This document shows positions 18,528 through 27,227 of a stretch of DNA of 64,000 bases, piece by piece; the first letter of the stretch is position 1; the number at the start of each line of letters is the position of its first letter. The notes under the pieces were generated by a model. It was not told the origin of the DNA. It was given only the letters and a program-made list of their open reading frames with translations, and made no database searches. Position numbers and translations under genes: made by a program. Source of the stretch: Thermoanaerobaculia bacterium. Lineage in GTDB: Bacteria; Acidobacteriota; Thermoanaerobaculia; UBA5066. The stretch is taken from contig JAJVIN010000002.1 in assembly GCA_022071945.1 (NCBI GenBank), positions 1 to 64,000 of the forward strand, written 5' to 3'.

Positions 18528-19492
18528 CAGCGAGTGTCGAGGCGCCCGACCAGGTCATCGCGGGGGTGGCTTCTCTGGTAGAGAGCGTGCGGACAGCCTA
18601 TCGAGGACGGGCCGCGGCCGTGGAAGACGCGGTCGCCTGTCTCCTGTCCCGCGGCCACCTCCTGATCGAGGACGTGCCCGGTGTGGGCAAGACGACCCTC
18701 GCCCTGGCTCTCGGCAAGGCGCTGGGACTCGCCGTCCAGCGTCTTCAGTTCACTCCCGACACCCTGCCTTCGGACATCGTGGGCCTGACCGTCTACAACC
18801 AGAAGACGCAGGTCTTCGAGTTCCATCCCGGTCCGATCTTCACTCCGATCCTGCTTGCCGACGAGATCAACAGGGCCACGCCCAAGACGCAGGCGGCGCT
18901 TCTCGAGGCCATGAACGAGAGAGCCGTGTCGGTGGACGGCCAGCCGCGCAAGCTGCCGGAGCCGTTTCTCGTCCTCGCCACGCAGAATCCGGTCGAGTAT
19001 CTCGGGACCTACCCCTTGCCCGAGTCGCAGCTCGACCGGTTCCTGATGAAGATCGCCCTCGGCTATCCCGACCTCGAGGACGAGAAGCGGCTCCTCGTGA
19101 GTGGAGGCGCGAACAAGGTCCTGGCTGCGATGCGGCCCGCGATGGACAAGAGCACGCTCGAGGAAGCGCAGGTGGCGACCGAGCAGGTCCGGGTGGCGGA
19201 AAAGCTCCTCGACTACATCATGAAGATCGTCCAGCGGACCCGGGCGACCCGGGACCTCTTGCTCGGAGTCTCCCCGCGCGGAGCCCAGGGGTTCTTCCGG
19301 GCCGTGCAGGCTCGAGCCCTGATCTCGGGCCGGGGATTCGCCACTCCCGACGACGTCAAGAGGGTCGCCGTGCCGGTCCTCTCACACCGTGTGCTCGCGA
19401 CACTCCCCGGTTCGTACGACTCGGGCCCGTCCGGGCAGCGCGAGCGGGAGGCGATCCAGCGGATCCTCGACGAGATTCCCGTCCCGCTCTGA
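18524..19492 (+). CDS. MoxR-family AAA+ ATPase
   Basis: MoxR ATPases act as chaperones for maturation of protein complexes, usually encoded with DUF58 and transglutaminase-like genes, as here. The 322-residue protein has Walker A GVPGVGKTTLA (in the LIEDVPGVGKT context, about residues 45-60), Walker B LLADEINRATPKTQ and sensor 1 ATQNPVEY. The GTG start overlaps the manC stop by four bases behind an AGGAGG site. The C-terminal lid domain is complete. Confidence 0.93.
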   Translation: MTASVEAPDQVIAGVASLVESVRTAYRGRAAAVEDAVACLLSRGHLLIEDVPGVGKTTLALALGKALGLAVQRLQFTPDTLPSDIVGLTVYNQKTQVFEFHPGPIFTPILLADEINRATPKTQAALLEAMNERAVSVDGQPRKLPEPFLVLATQNPVEYLGTYPLPESQLDRFLMKIALGYPDLEDEKRLLVSGGANKVLAAMRPAMDKSTLEEAQVATEQVRVAEKLLDYIMKIVQRTRATRDLLLGVSPRGAQGFFRAVQARALISGRGFATPDDVKRVAVPVLSHRVLATLPGSYDSGPSGQREREAIQRILDEIPVPL

Positions 19493-19506
19493 GGCAGGGG
19501 CCAGAC

Positions 19507-20568
19507 GTGAGCGCGGTGATGGGAGAGGTCGCGGACGTCGGCGAAGCCGTCGCGCCCGCGCCGTCCTGGAAGGAGCGATTCCGGAAGTACTGGGATACGG
19601 GGATCCTGGTACGGGTCACGAACCTCGGACTCGGGTTCATCCTGCTGACCCTCGTTCTGGCGATCGGGGCCACGAACACCGGCAACAACGGCCTGTACAT
19701 CCTCCTCGCGATCCTCCTGAGCGTCCTCGTCGTTTCCGGTGTGGTTTCGCGTGTGAACGTCGAGGATCTCGAGCCGCGTCTGGAGGGACCGGATGAGGTT
19801 TTCGCGAAGACCCCGGCACGGTTCTCGATCCGGATCGCCAACAGCGGCAAGAGAGAGAGGCGGGCGATCCTCGTCCGGCTGGCCAATCACGACAAGCCCA
19901 TGCTCTTTTCCGGTATCCAGCCTGGCACCGAGGAGCGCCGCGGAATCGACCTCGTCTTTTCCCGCCGGGGAAAACGGAAGATCGGTTCGCTCCTGGTCTA
20001 CAGCGGCTACCCGATCGGGCTCTTTCGAAAAGGCTACGTCCACTCGCACGGACTCGAGCAGCTCGTCTATCCGCGGGTCCTGGCCCGCCCGGTCCCCAGA
20101 CCCGAGCCCGCGAGCCGGGACGGAGAGGTGCCGCACAGGAACGAGCGGGGGCGGGGTCACGACATCCGGAATCTCCGCGAGGCCGCGCCGGGAGACGATC
20201 CGCGAGACATCCACTGGCCTCAGACGGCCCGGCAGGGAACGCTCATCGTTCGCGAACGGGCAGCCGACCAGGGGCGAGACGCCTTCGTGGTCCTGGATGT
20301 GCCGCCCGGGGGGACGTCCCCGGAAGCTTTCGAGGAGGCGGTGTCGGAGGCCGCGGGGCTCGTCATCCAGCTCCTCGGCCGGGGAGACCGGGTGGGCCTC
20401 GCCCACGCGACTCGATTGATCCCGGCCGCCAGCGGTCCGATGCAGAGGCGCCTTCTCTTGACAACCCTGGCCCTCGCCGAGCCCGTCCCGACGAAACTCC
20501 CGCCGTCCATTCCGCCCGGTTCCTTGCTGTTCCGGGTCCGCTCCGGGGCGGGCGGGAGGGCCGCGTGA
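19507..20568 (+). CDS. DUF58 domain membrane protein
   Basis: This 353-residue protein has two adjacent membrane segments near residues 40-85 (ILLTLVLAIGA, LLAILLSVLVVSGVV). A soluble region follows with the DUF58 signature LREAAPGDDPRDIHWPQTA (about residues 220-238). DUF58 proteins contain a von Willebrand-like fold and work with MoxR ATPases. The GTG at 19507 lies 14 bp after moxR. The stop overlaps the next gene by four bases, so the three are translated as a unit. Confidence 0.9.
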   Translation: MSAVMGEVADVGEAVAPAPSWKERFRKYWDTGILVRVTNLGLGFILLTLVLAIGATNTGNNGLYILLAILLSVLVVSGVVSRVNVEDLEPRLEGPDEVFAKTPARFSIRIANSGKRERRAILVRLANHDKPMLFSGIQPGTEERRGIDLVFSRRGKRKIGSLLVYSGYPIGLFRKGYVHSHGLEQLVYPRVLARPVPRPEPASRDGEVPHRNERGRGHDIRNLREAAPGDDPRDIHWPQTARQGTLIVRERAADQGRDAFVVLDVPPGGTSPEAFEEAVSEAAGLVIQLLGRGDRVGLAHATRLIPAASGPMQRRLLLTTLALAEPVPTKLPPSIPPGSLLFRVRSGAGGRAA

Positions 20569-22781
20569 GCAAGAAGAAGCCTGATCCCGCCTCGCTGCCG
20601 TTTCGCAAGGAACGGATCCTGTCGGCCGGGCTTCTCGCGCTTCTTGCGCCCCTGCCGCTGCCCTTCTCGGACTCCGTCAACCTCCTCTATCTCGTCCTGT
20701 TCCTCGTGGTACTGGGAACGCACCTCCTGTTCGTCCGGCGCGGCCGGATCCTCGTCCTGCCCAACTTCGTCCTGAACCTGGCGGGCTTCATCTTTTTCTT
20801 CCTCGCCTATCAGGATGCGCGCTACGGATCGCGAAGCCTCCTGAAGACGACCGTCCACATCCTGCTTTTCACGACGGTCTTCAAGTTCCTCTCGGTGGTC
20901 AAGGACCGGGATTTCTCGACGATCCTCGTCCTCGTCGCGTTTCTGTTCGTCGGCGCCATTGCCACGTCGTTTCACGTGACGATCCTGCCCTTCATCATCT
21001 TCTTCGCGCTTCTGGCCTGGACGATCCTCGTCAGGTGGGCGCTCTGGCGGGACCTGGCCGCGGTTCCCGAGGAGTGGACGCGGGACCCGAGGAACCTCGA
21101 GCTCCCGGGCCGGTCCGCGGCGCTCACCGCGGTCGGGGCGGTCTTTCTCATCGCCCTGCCGTTTTTCATCATCCTGCCGCGCATCCGCCAGCCGTTCGTG
21201 CGGGGTACGACGGGCGGCCAGGAAGTCTGGACGGGCTTCTCGGAATCGGTCGACCCGGGGATCACCGGCAGGCTGAAACAGAGCGAGAAGATCTTCATGA
21301 GGGTCGAGACCAACGCCACGATCCGGCCTGATGCGCCCGAAGTCCTTCGCTTCCGCGCGCTCACCTTCTCGAAGTGGGACGGGCGGACCTGGGTCAAGCA
21401 AAAGGAGGCCTTCCGTCCCCTCGGCGGCACGCCGGACCTGCTCGTCCCCCTCGTCGCGCAGACCTCGATGAAGGAGGGCTCGAGGTATCAGATGACGATC
21501 GACCTGACGCCCCTCAACAGCCGGTTCCTGCCGTTGCCGCCGACACCAGTGGCCTTCCGGGTCAGCGGCAATTCGCTGCGCGCCGCGGGCGGGGGCTGGA
21601 TCGAGAGGGACCGGATGCGGAATGTCCGTCTGCTCGTCGAACCCAGCCAGAACATCCAGTACGAGGTCCTGCACGGCGGTCCGATTGTTCCGGACCTCGG
21701 GGAGCCTCCGCCCGGCGACGCTTCGCGCGAGGCAGTTGGCTCGGCCAGGGTGGCGGCATGGGCGAGGGAAGTGGGTGGTTCCCTCGATCCGATTCGCGAG
21801 CCGTTCCGATTCGCGACCCGGATGGAGGCGTTCCTTTCGACGCGGTTCACCTACTCGCTCGACATCCCGATGAGCGGAGCTTCACCCCTGGAGGAGTTCC
21901 TGTTCGAGAGAAAGGAAGGACACTGCGAGGCCTTCGCGACGGCCATGGCGCTGGCCCTTCGAGAGGTCGGGGTTCCGGCTCGGTTCGCAACGGGCTTCCT
22001 GGGGGGCGAGGAGGGGCTCTTCCAGCGCTACTACCTCGTCCGTGGCCGGAACGCGCACGCGTGGGTCGAGGTCTGGACGGGAACCGAACGAGGTTGGGTG
22101 GCCTTCGACCCGACTCCGGCGGCGGGACGTCCGATCTTCGAATCGGTTCCCTGGACGCGACAGGTCCGCAACGCGGCGGACAGCGTGGTCTTCTTCTACG
22201 ACCGCTACGTCCTCTCGTTCGGTCAGACCGATCAGGCCTCGATCATGGTGGCGATGAGAGACGCGGTCTTCGCCGTCCTGGAATCTCTGAAGGCCGCCTG
22301 GAACTGGATCCGGGCCCACGCGCTCCTCGTTCTCGGTCTCGTCCTCCTCGTTTCTGGAATGGTGCTCCTGCCGTTTCTCAGGTTCAGGCGAACGGGGCGG
22401 ATTCCGAAGCTGCCGTGGAGCACTTCGGGCGATTCACCCGCTCTCACCACCTACAGACGGCTTCAGAAGACCCTGCGAACGGCTGGGGCCGCGGTGACGC
22501 CCGCATCCGCGCCCGGCCAAGTCCTGGAGTCGGCTCGCGGGTTCGGTCCCCTGGTCGAGAAGCCGGCCGCGGAGATCGTTCGCGCCTATCTCCTGGAATC
22601 GTTCGGAGGGAGGCGCACACCCGAGTCCGCGGAGTCCCGCCTCGGTGAGTTCCTCGGCCTCGTGGCGACGGAAGTGAAGGCTGCCGTCCGTGCCCGGCAG
22701 AAGTCTGGGCCCCAGAAGTCTGGGCCCCAGAAGTCTGGCCCTCAAGAGTCCGCCCCGCAGAAGTCTTCGCCGCGGAAGTGA
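20565..22781 (+). CDS. TgpA-like transmembrane transglutaminase-family protein
   Basis: The 738-residue protein has an N-terminal membrane domain (DUF3488-like, about residues 20-205, with six or so hydrophobic segments). A periplasmic transglutaminase-like domain follows, with the triad Cys (EGHCEAFATA, about 454), His (NAHAWVEVW, about 499) and Asp (FDPTPAA, about 516). A late membrane segment (about 585-605) is followed by a cytoplasmic tail. TgpA of Pseudomonas is the named homologue; its substrate is unknown. The last 28 residues contain a repeated QKSGP motif. The gene closes the moxR-DUF58 operon. Confidence 0.88.
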   Translation: MSKKKPDPASLPFRKERILSAGLLALLAPLPLPFSDSVNLLYLVLFLVVLGTHLLFVRRGRILVLPNFVLNLAGFIFFFLAYQDARYGSRSLLKTTVHILLFTTVFKFLSVVKDRDFSTILVLVAFLFVGAIATSFHVTILPFIIFFALLAWTILVRWALWRDLAAVPEEWTRDPRNLELPGRSAALTAVGAVFLIALPFFIILPRIRQPFVRGTTGGQEVWTGFSESVDPGITGRLKQSEKIFMRVETNATIRPDAPEVLRFRALTFSKWDGRTWVKQKEAFRPLGGTPDLLVPLVAQTSMKEGSRYQMTIDLTPLNSRFLPLPPTPVAFRVSGNSLRAAGGGWIERDRMRNVRLLVEPSQNIQYEVLHGGPIVPDLGEPPPGDASREAVGSARVAAWAREVGGSLDPIREPFRFATRMEAFLSTRFTYSLDIPMSGASPLEEFLFERKEGHCEAFATAMALALREVGVPARFATGFLGGEEGLFQRYYLVRGRNAHAWVEVWTGTERGWVAFDPTPAAGRPIFESVPWTRQVRNAADSVVFFYDRYVLSFGQTDQASIMVAMRDAVFAVLESLKAAWNWIRAHALLVLGLVLLVSGMVLLPFLRFRRTGRIPKLPWSTSGDSPALTTYRRLQKTLRTAGAAVTPASAPGQVLESARGFGPLVEKPAAEIVRAYLLESFGGRRTPESAESRLGEFLGLVATEVKAAVRARQKSGPQKSGPQKSGPQESAPQKSSPRK
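22698..22772 (+). repeat. Five 15-bp tandem units inside the transglutaminase gene
   Basis: The unit CAGAAGTCTGGGCCC occurs exactly at 22698-22712 and 22713-22727, nearly so at 22728-22742, and then in two more diverged copies to 22772. They encode QKSGP, QKSGP, QKSGP, QESAP and QKSSP at the very C-terminus. Unit length is a multiple of three, so copy number can change without a frameshift. Confidence 0.85.
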
Positions 22782-22855
22782 ACCTCGTAACATCGCCACA
22801 CCCCGGAGCATCTGAACCACGAGTGAGTCCTTTCGACGAGGAGAAAAGAAACCCG

Positions 22856-23188
22856 ATGGACACCTACTACAAGCCCGAGCACCTGTCCCATTTCGCCTCG
22901 ATCGCGGAGGGGAACAAGGCGCTGGCCGAAAAGTTCTTCAGTTACTACGGTGCCGTCTTCGCGGACGGAGCACTCTCCGTGAGGGAGAAGGCGCTGATCG
23001 CCCTGGCGGTTGCCCACACCGTCCAGTGCCCCTACTGCATCGACGCCTACAGCCAGGAGTGCCTGAAGAACGGCTCGGATCTCGAACAGATGACGGAAGC
23101 TCTCCACGTCGCGGTGGCGATTCGAGGAGGCGCGTCGCTCGTTCACGGCGTCCAGATGCTCGAGCACGTCAAGAAATCCTCGATGTGA
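22856..23188 (+). CDS. AhpD-like protein of the arsenosugar type
   Basis: This 110-residue protein belongs to the carboxymuconolactone decarboxylase/AhpD fold, with the redox pair in VQCPYCIDAYSQE (about residues 58-70). The ATG at 22856 is taken because the protein then starts MDTYYKPEHLSHF. A GAGGAG lies 12 bases upstream, which is long. It lies 21 bp before a radical SAM gene of the ArsS type. A small peroxidase-like AhpD relative is known to travel with ArsS, so a role in arsenosugar or related methyl-metalloid chemistry is likely. Some relatives use selenocysteine; here both residues are Cys. Confidence 0.78.
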   Translation: MDTYYKPEHLSHFASIAEGNKALAEKFFSYYGAVFADGALSVREKALIALAVAHTVQCPYCIDAYSQECLKNGSDLEQMTEALHVAVAIRGGASLVHGVQMLEHVKKSSM

Positions 23189-23209
23189 GAGAGAAGGGAG
23201 AAAGTGCCG

Positions 23210-24349
23210 ATGGGTGACGTTCCGCTCCTGCCCACCTGGGGCCCGGACGTGGCGGGACCGGGGCTGCCGGCCGCCTCTCCGCGGGCTGTCCGGTCTCTCA
23301 GGTCGAGAGGCTCTGAACTGGCCTCCGCCGAAACTCAGATCGAGACGGTCTCTCGGGTCGATCTTTCGGCGATGCCGTACGCGGGGAGCTTCGAGAGGGC
23401 GCTCCGCGAGAACGGCTGGGCCAGGCTCGAACCCGCCCCCATCGAGATCTTCCAGATCAACCTGGGCAAACTCTGCAACATGTCCTGCCGGCACTGCCAC
23501 GTGGATGCCGGTCCAGACCGATCGGACGAAGTCATGGACCCCGCGACAGTCGAGGCCTGCCTGGCCGCCATCGACCGGTGCGGAGCCCACACCGTCGACC
23601 TGACCGGCGGGGCGCCGGAGCTGAATCCGAGTTTTCGCACCCTCGTGGACGCGCTCGTTTCGCGCGGCAAGCACGTCATCGACAGGTGCAACCTGACGAT
23701 CCTCCTGACCGCGAGCCACCGGGACCTGCCCGAGTGGTTCGCAAAACGAGGCGTCGAGCTCGTCTGCTCGCTGCCTCATAACCGCAGGAGGAATACGGAC
23801 ATCCAGCGGGGAGACGGGACCTTCGAGAAATCGATCACGGCGCTGCGGCTTCTCAACGCTGCTGGCTACGGGAAGGGAGATCCCGGCCGGCGCCTCACGC
23901 TGGTGACGAATCCCGCCGGGGCGTTCCTTCCCGCCAACCAGGCGGCGATGGAGCGCGAGTGGAAGGAATCCCTCGAGCGCGAGCACGGAGTGACGTTCGA
24001 CCGGCTCCTCGCTCTCAACAACATGCCGATCTCGCGCTACCTCGAGTGGCTGGAGGAGACGGGGAACCTGAAGCGCTACATGGAGCTCCTCGTCACCTCG
24101 TTCAACGCCGGAACGATCGCGGGCCTGATGTGCCGCAACACGATCTCGGTGTCCTGGGATGGCCGGATTTTCGACTGCGACTTCAACCAGATGCTCGAGC
24201 TCCCGGCGGTGGCGAGCGATGGGTCGGGATTCCACGTGTGGGATTTCGATCCGGCCGTGCTGGCCGCCCGCCCGGTCGTTGTCGGCCGGCACTGTTTCGG
24301 CTGCACGGCCGGCGCCGGAAGCTCGTGTGGGGGCGCGATCGAGTCGTGA
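23210..24349 (+). CDS. arsS: Radical SAM protein of the ArsS (arsenosugar) family
   Basis: ArsS-type enzymes attach a deoxyadenosyl group to dimethylarsenite in arsenosugar synthesis. The ATG at 23210, nine bases after AGGGAG, is preferred over the GTG at 23204; 379 residues. The radical SAM motif is CNMSCRHC (Cys89, 93 and 96), followed by HVDAGPDRSDEVMD and DLTGGAPELNPSF. The C-terminus has the family Cys-rich end HCFGCTAGAGSSCGG. The product has the length and layout of the family. ArsM, which would make the substrate, is not in the window. The name rests on family resemblance, so another small-molecule substrate is possible. Confidence 0.8.
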   Translation: MGDVPLLPTWGPDVAGPGLPAASPRAVRSLRSRGSELASAETQIETVSRVDLSAMPYAGSFERALRENGWARLEPAPIEIFQINLGKLCNMSCRHCHVDAGPDRSDEVMDPATVEACLAAIDRCGAHTVDLTGGAPELNPSFRTLVDALVSRGKHVIDRCNLTILLTASHRDLPEWFAKRGVELVCSLPHNRRRNTDIQRGDGTFEKSITALRLLNAAGYGKGDPGRRLTLVTNPAGAFLPANQAAMEREWKESLEREHGVTFDRLLALNNMPISRYLEWLEETGNLKRYMELLVTSFNAGTIAGLMCRNTISVSWDGRIFDCDFNQMLELPAVASDGSGFHVWDFDPAVLAARPVVVGRHCFGCTAGAGSSCGGAIES

Positions 24350-24376
24350 CCTTGAAGGGGCTCCGGCGGTTCCCCT

Positions 24377-26194
24377 CTACCTACCAGTCGCCTTCAGGAT
24401 CCCGAGCGACATCGATGGTACGTAGGTGATCAGGAGGACCCCGATGCCGAGGATGACGAGGAACGGAACGACGTGCCGGTAAAGGCTCGTCAGCGGCTTT
24501 CCGAAACGCGATGAGGAGAGGAAGAGGTTCAACCCGACCGGAGGGAACAGGAATCCCAGCTCCAGATTCGCGAGGAAGATGATCCCGAGGTGAACCGGGT
24601 CGATCCCGAAGGCGGCTCCCATCGGGGCCACGAGTGGGGCCAGGATGACGATTGCCGAGTAGATCTCGAGGACACTCCCCAGAACGAGCAAGATGAGGTT
24701 CAGGACGAGCAGGAAGACGAGGGGGGAATGAATGTTCGTCTTGACCGTCTCGAGGAGCTTCGCGGGGATCTGAGCGTCGACGAGCCAGCTCGTGAGGCCC
24801 ATCGCGACCGAGAGAAGAAGCAGGACGGCCCCCATCAGCGAGCCGGCTTTCAACAGAACCCCGGGGAGGTCCCGGAATGGGTGGAGGTCCTTCTCGACGA
24901 AGCAGGACACGATGATGGCGTACGCGCAGGCGGCGGCCGAGGCCTCCACCATCGAGGCGAAGCCACTGGCGAAGAGGACGATCACGAACACCGGGAGTCC
25001 GAGCTCCCACTTGGCCTTCCAACCCGAGACGAGGACTTCCTTCAGGACGAACTTCGGCCTTTCCTTGTGTCCCGAGGCCTCGAGTTTCTTGCCGATGCGG
25101 ATTCCGTACAGGGCGACCAGGATGACGAGCAGCGCGCCGGGAACGAGTCCCGCGAGATAGAGCGAATCCGCGGGGACTCCCGCCACCACGCTGTAGAGGA
25201 TGACGGGGAGGCTGGGGGGAAACAGGAGGCCCAGGCTTCCGGCGGCCGTCACGAGCCCCAGGGAGAAGCCCTCGGGGTACGAATCGTCCAGGAGCATCGG
25301 CAGGACGAGGCCTCCGAGCGCGATGATGGTCACTCCGGACCCGCCCGTGAACGTCGTGAAGACGGCGCAGACCGCGGCCACCATGACCGCGAGGCCGCCC
25401 GGCATGAAGCCAAACAGGCTCCGGAAGAACCGGACGAGCCTTGCCGAAGCCTGTCCCTCCGCCAGGATGTACCCGGCGGCGGTCAGGAGCGGGATCGCCG
25501 GAATCGACGGCGACCCGATGAGGCGGTAGATCTCGGCGGAGACGGCGGCGACCGGGGTTCCGTCGCGGAAGAAGAGAAGAAGAGCGAGTCCCCCCATTGC
25601 CACGAAGACCGGTGCGCCCAGAAGGACGGCCCCGAGGATCAACGCCGCGAGCGGGAGCGTGAAGGGGGGCGCCAGGGTCGGGTAGCGGTACAGCAATCCG
25701 AGAAGGACGGCGATTGCGAGAAGGGCTCCCGCACGGCCCAGGATCCCCGTCGAGGAGTTCCAGACGAACCAGAGGGCGAGGATGAGGAGCGCGACGGGCA
25801 TCACCGCCTCGCTCCACCACTCGGGGATCTTTCCGATGAGGTAACCGCCCTGTTCCTTCTCGGCCTTGACGAGCTGGATGCTGGCGTAGGAGAGGACGGC
25901 CGTCACGGCCGCGGCGACCGCGTACGAAAGGGCGTGCGCGAGGTCCTTCCAGCGGCTCTCTCCCAGCAGCTCGGCCGTGGAGAGGGTCAGGTGCTGACGA
26001 TTTCGTGCGGCAAGGAGCGCTCCGAGGAAGGCCATCCACAGGGTTGCCTGCTGGACGAGGCCCGCCGAACCCGGGATGTGGATATTCCCGAGAGGCCGGC
26101 CAAGCGCGTCAATGAGGGGCAGAAAGGTCGCGGCCAGGAGAGCGAGGAGGAAGAAGCCTCCCTCGATCCGGCCGAGGATCCGCGGAGCCGTCAA
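24377..26194 (-). CDS. TRAP transporter permease, fused DctQ and DctM subunits
   Basis: TRAP permeases import organic acids using an ion gradient and a binding protein. The 605-residue protein begins with a small DctQ-like part (about 1-165; four hydrophobic segments, with NRQHLTLSTAELL). The large DctM part follows, with many hydrophobic segments such as AVMVAAVCAVFTTFTGGSGV and LFPPSLPVILYSVVAG, both typical of DctM. It overlaps dctP by four bases and ends 27 bp from the convergent arsS stop. The substrate cannot be told from the sequence. Confidence 0.93.
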   Translation of the reverse strand: MTAPRILGRIEGGFFLLALLAATFLPLIDALGRPLGNIHIPGSAGLVQQATLWMAFLGALLAARNRQHLTLSTAELLGESRWKDLAHALSYAVAAAVTAVLSYASIQLVKAEKEQGGYLIGKIPEWWSEAVMPVALLILALWFVWNSSTGILGRAGALLAIAVLLGLLYRYPTLAPPFTLPLAALILGAVLLGAPVFVAMGGLALLLFFRDGTPVAAVSAEIYRLIGSPSIPAIPLLTAAGYILAEGQASARLVRFFRSLFGFMPGGLAVMVAAVCAVFTTFTGGSGVTIIALGGLVLPMLLDDSYPEGFSLGLVTAAGSLGLLFPPSLPVILYSVVAGVPADSLYLAGLVPGALLVILVALYGIRIGKKLEASGHKERPKFVLKEVLVSGWKAKWELGLPVFVIVLFASGFASMVEASAAACAYAIIVSCFVEKDLHPFRDLPGVLLKAGSLMGAVLLLLSVAMGLTSWLVDAQIPAKLLETVKTNIHSPLVFLLVLNLILLVLGSVLEIYSAIVILAPLVAPMGAAFGIDPVHLGIIFLANLELGFLFPPVGLNLFLSSSRFGKPLTSLYRHVVPFLVILGIGVLLITYVPSMSLGILKATGR

Positions 26195-27201
26195 CGCGCG
26201 CCCGCGGCCGGCTTCTGCTTGCGGAAGTCGGCGAGGTGCTGCTTGGCCTCGTCGAACATGTCAGCCGGGATGATCTTCCCCCGGACCTTGTCGTAGATCG
26301 ACTCGGCGGCGGCGCGCCAGGCTTCCTCGGCTTTCGCGTCGACGGCGACGACATTCAGACCGCGCTTTTTCATCGCCTCGACGTCCCGCTCGCCGGCGGC
26401 CCGGATCTCGGCGCGGATCTTCGCTCCCGCTTCGCGCGCGGACGCCATGAGGGCGGGGCGCACGTCCGCGGGGATCTTCTCCCACGTCGACTTGTTGATG
26501 AGCGTCGCGCCGAGCAAGAGGGCCCACTTGACGTCGGTCATGTTCTTGGCGTGGGTGTACCACTGCAAGAGGACCGCGGCCTGCGGCGTCGTGGGGACGG
26601 CCTGAACGAGCCCGGTCTGCAACGCCGTCGCGATCTCGGTCGACGGGAGGGGGATCGGGTTGAATCCGGCCCCTTTCCAGATCTCGGTGGCCTGGTTGTC
26701 GCCTGCCCAGGAGAAGAGCTTCTGCGGCTTGAGGTCGTCGGGTCTGGGGGCCGGACTCTTCGTGAAGAAGTGGATCCATCCGGCATCGGCCCAGTTCAGG
26801 ACGACGAATCCCTTGGCCTCGAGCGCCGCCTCGAGCTTGGGACCCATCTTCGAAAGGACGTAGTCCACCTCGTCGCTCGTCTTGTAGAGCATCGGGACCT
26901 GCAGGGCGAAGACGGACTTGTCCACGTTCGCGACCCCGACGCTCGTCAGCAGGGCCGCGTGCAGCGTTCCGAGCCGCATCTTCCGGATGACGTCGACGTC
27001 GTCACCGGCGACGCTTCCGGGATAGAGACGGACCTCGACCTTCCCTGCAGAGGCGGACTTCCACTTCTCCGCCATCTCCTTGAGGATCTGGTGGTACTTC
27101 GATCCCTCCGGGGCGATCGTCGCCATCTTGACGACGGTCTGCGAGAGAGCCGGGGACGACAGCAGGGCGGCCAGGATGCCGATGACGAATCGCGTTTTCA
27201 C
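26191..27201 (-). CDS. dctP: TRAP transporter substrate-binding protein
   Basis: This is the periplasmic binding protein of the TRAP system. The GTG at 27201, behind an AGGAGG site nine bases away, gives a signal peptide (VKTRFVIGILAALLSSPALSQ) and 336 residues. The mature part follows the DctP fold: VVKMATIAPEGSKYHQ, then KVEVRLYPGSVAGDDVDVIRKM, and the Arg/Lys-rich region near LGTLHAALLTS. The substrate is unknown, though an organic acid is usual. The gene lies 26 bp downstream of the TatT-like lipoprotein gene. Confidence 0.92.
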   Translation of the reverse strand: MKTRFVIGILAALLSSPALSQTVVKMATIAPEGSKYHQILKEMAEKWKSASAGKVEVRLYPGSVAGDDVDVIRKMRLGTLHAALLTSVGVANVDKSVFALQVPMLYKTSDEVDYVLSKMGPKLEAALEAKGFVVLNWADAGWIHFFTKSPAPRPDDLKPQKLFSWAGDNQATEIWKGAGFNPIPLPSTEIATALQTGLVQAVPTTPQAAVLLQWYTHAKNMTDVKWALLLGATLINKSTWEKIPADVRPALMASAREAGAKIRAEIRAAGERDVEAMKKRGLNVVAVDAKAEEAWRAAAESIYDKVRGKIIPADMFDEAKQHLADFRKQKPAAGAR

Positions 27202-27227
27202 GGTCAGGTTCCTCCTGGAAGCGAGCC

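Noticed and set aside
20220-21674. A minus-strand frame opposite DUF58 and the transglutaminase
   Set aside because: It is antisense to two recognised genes and has no recognisable motif.
23210-24349. Selenocysteine in the ArsS-like protein
   Set aside because: The frame has no internal TGA, and the relevant positions are Cys, so no recoding is needed.
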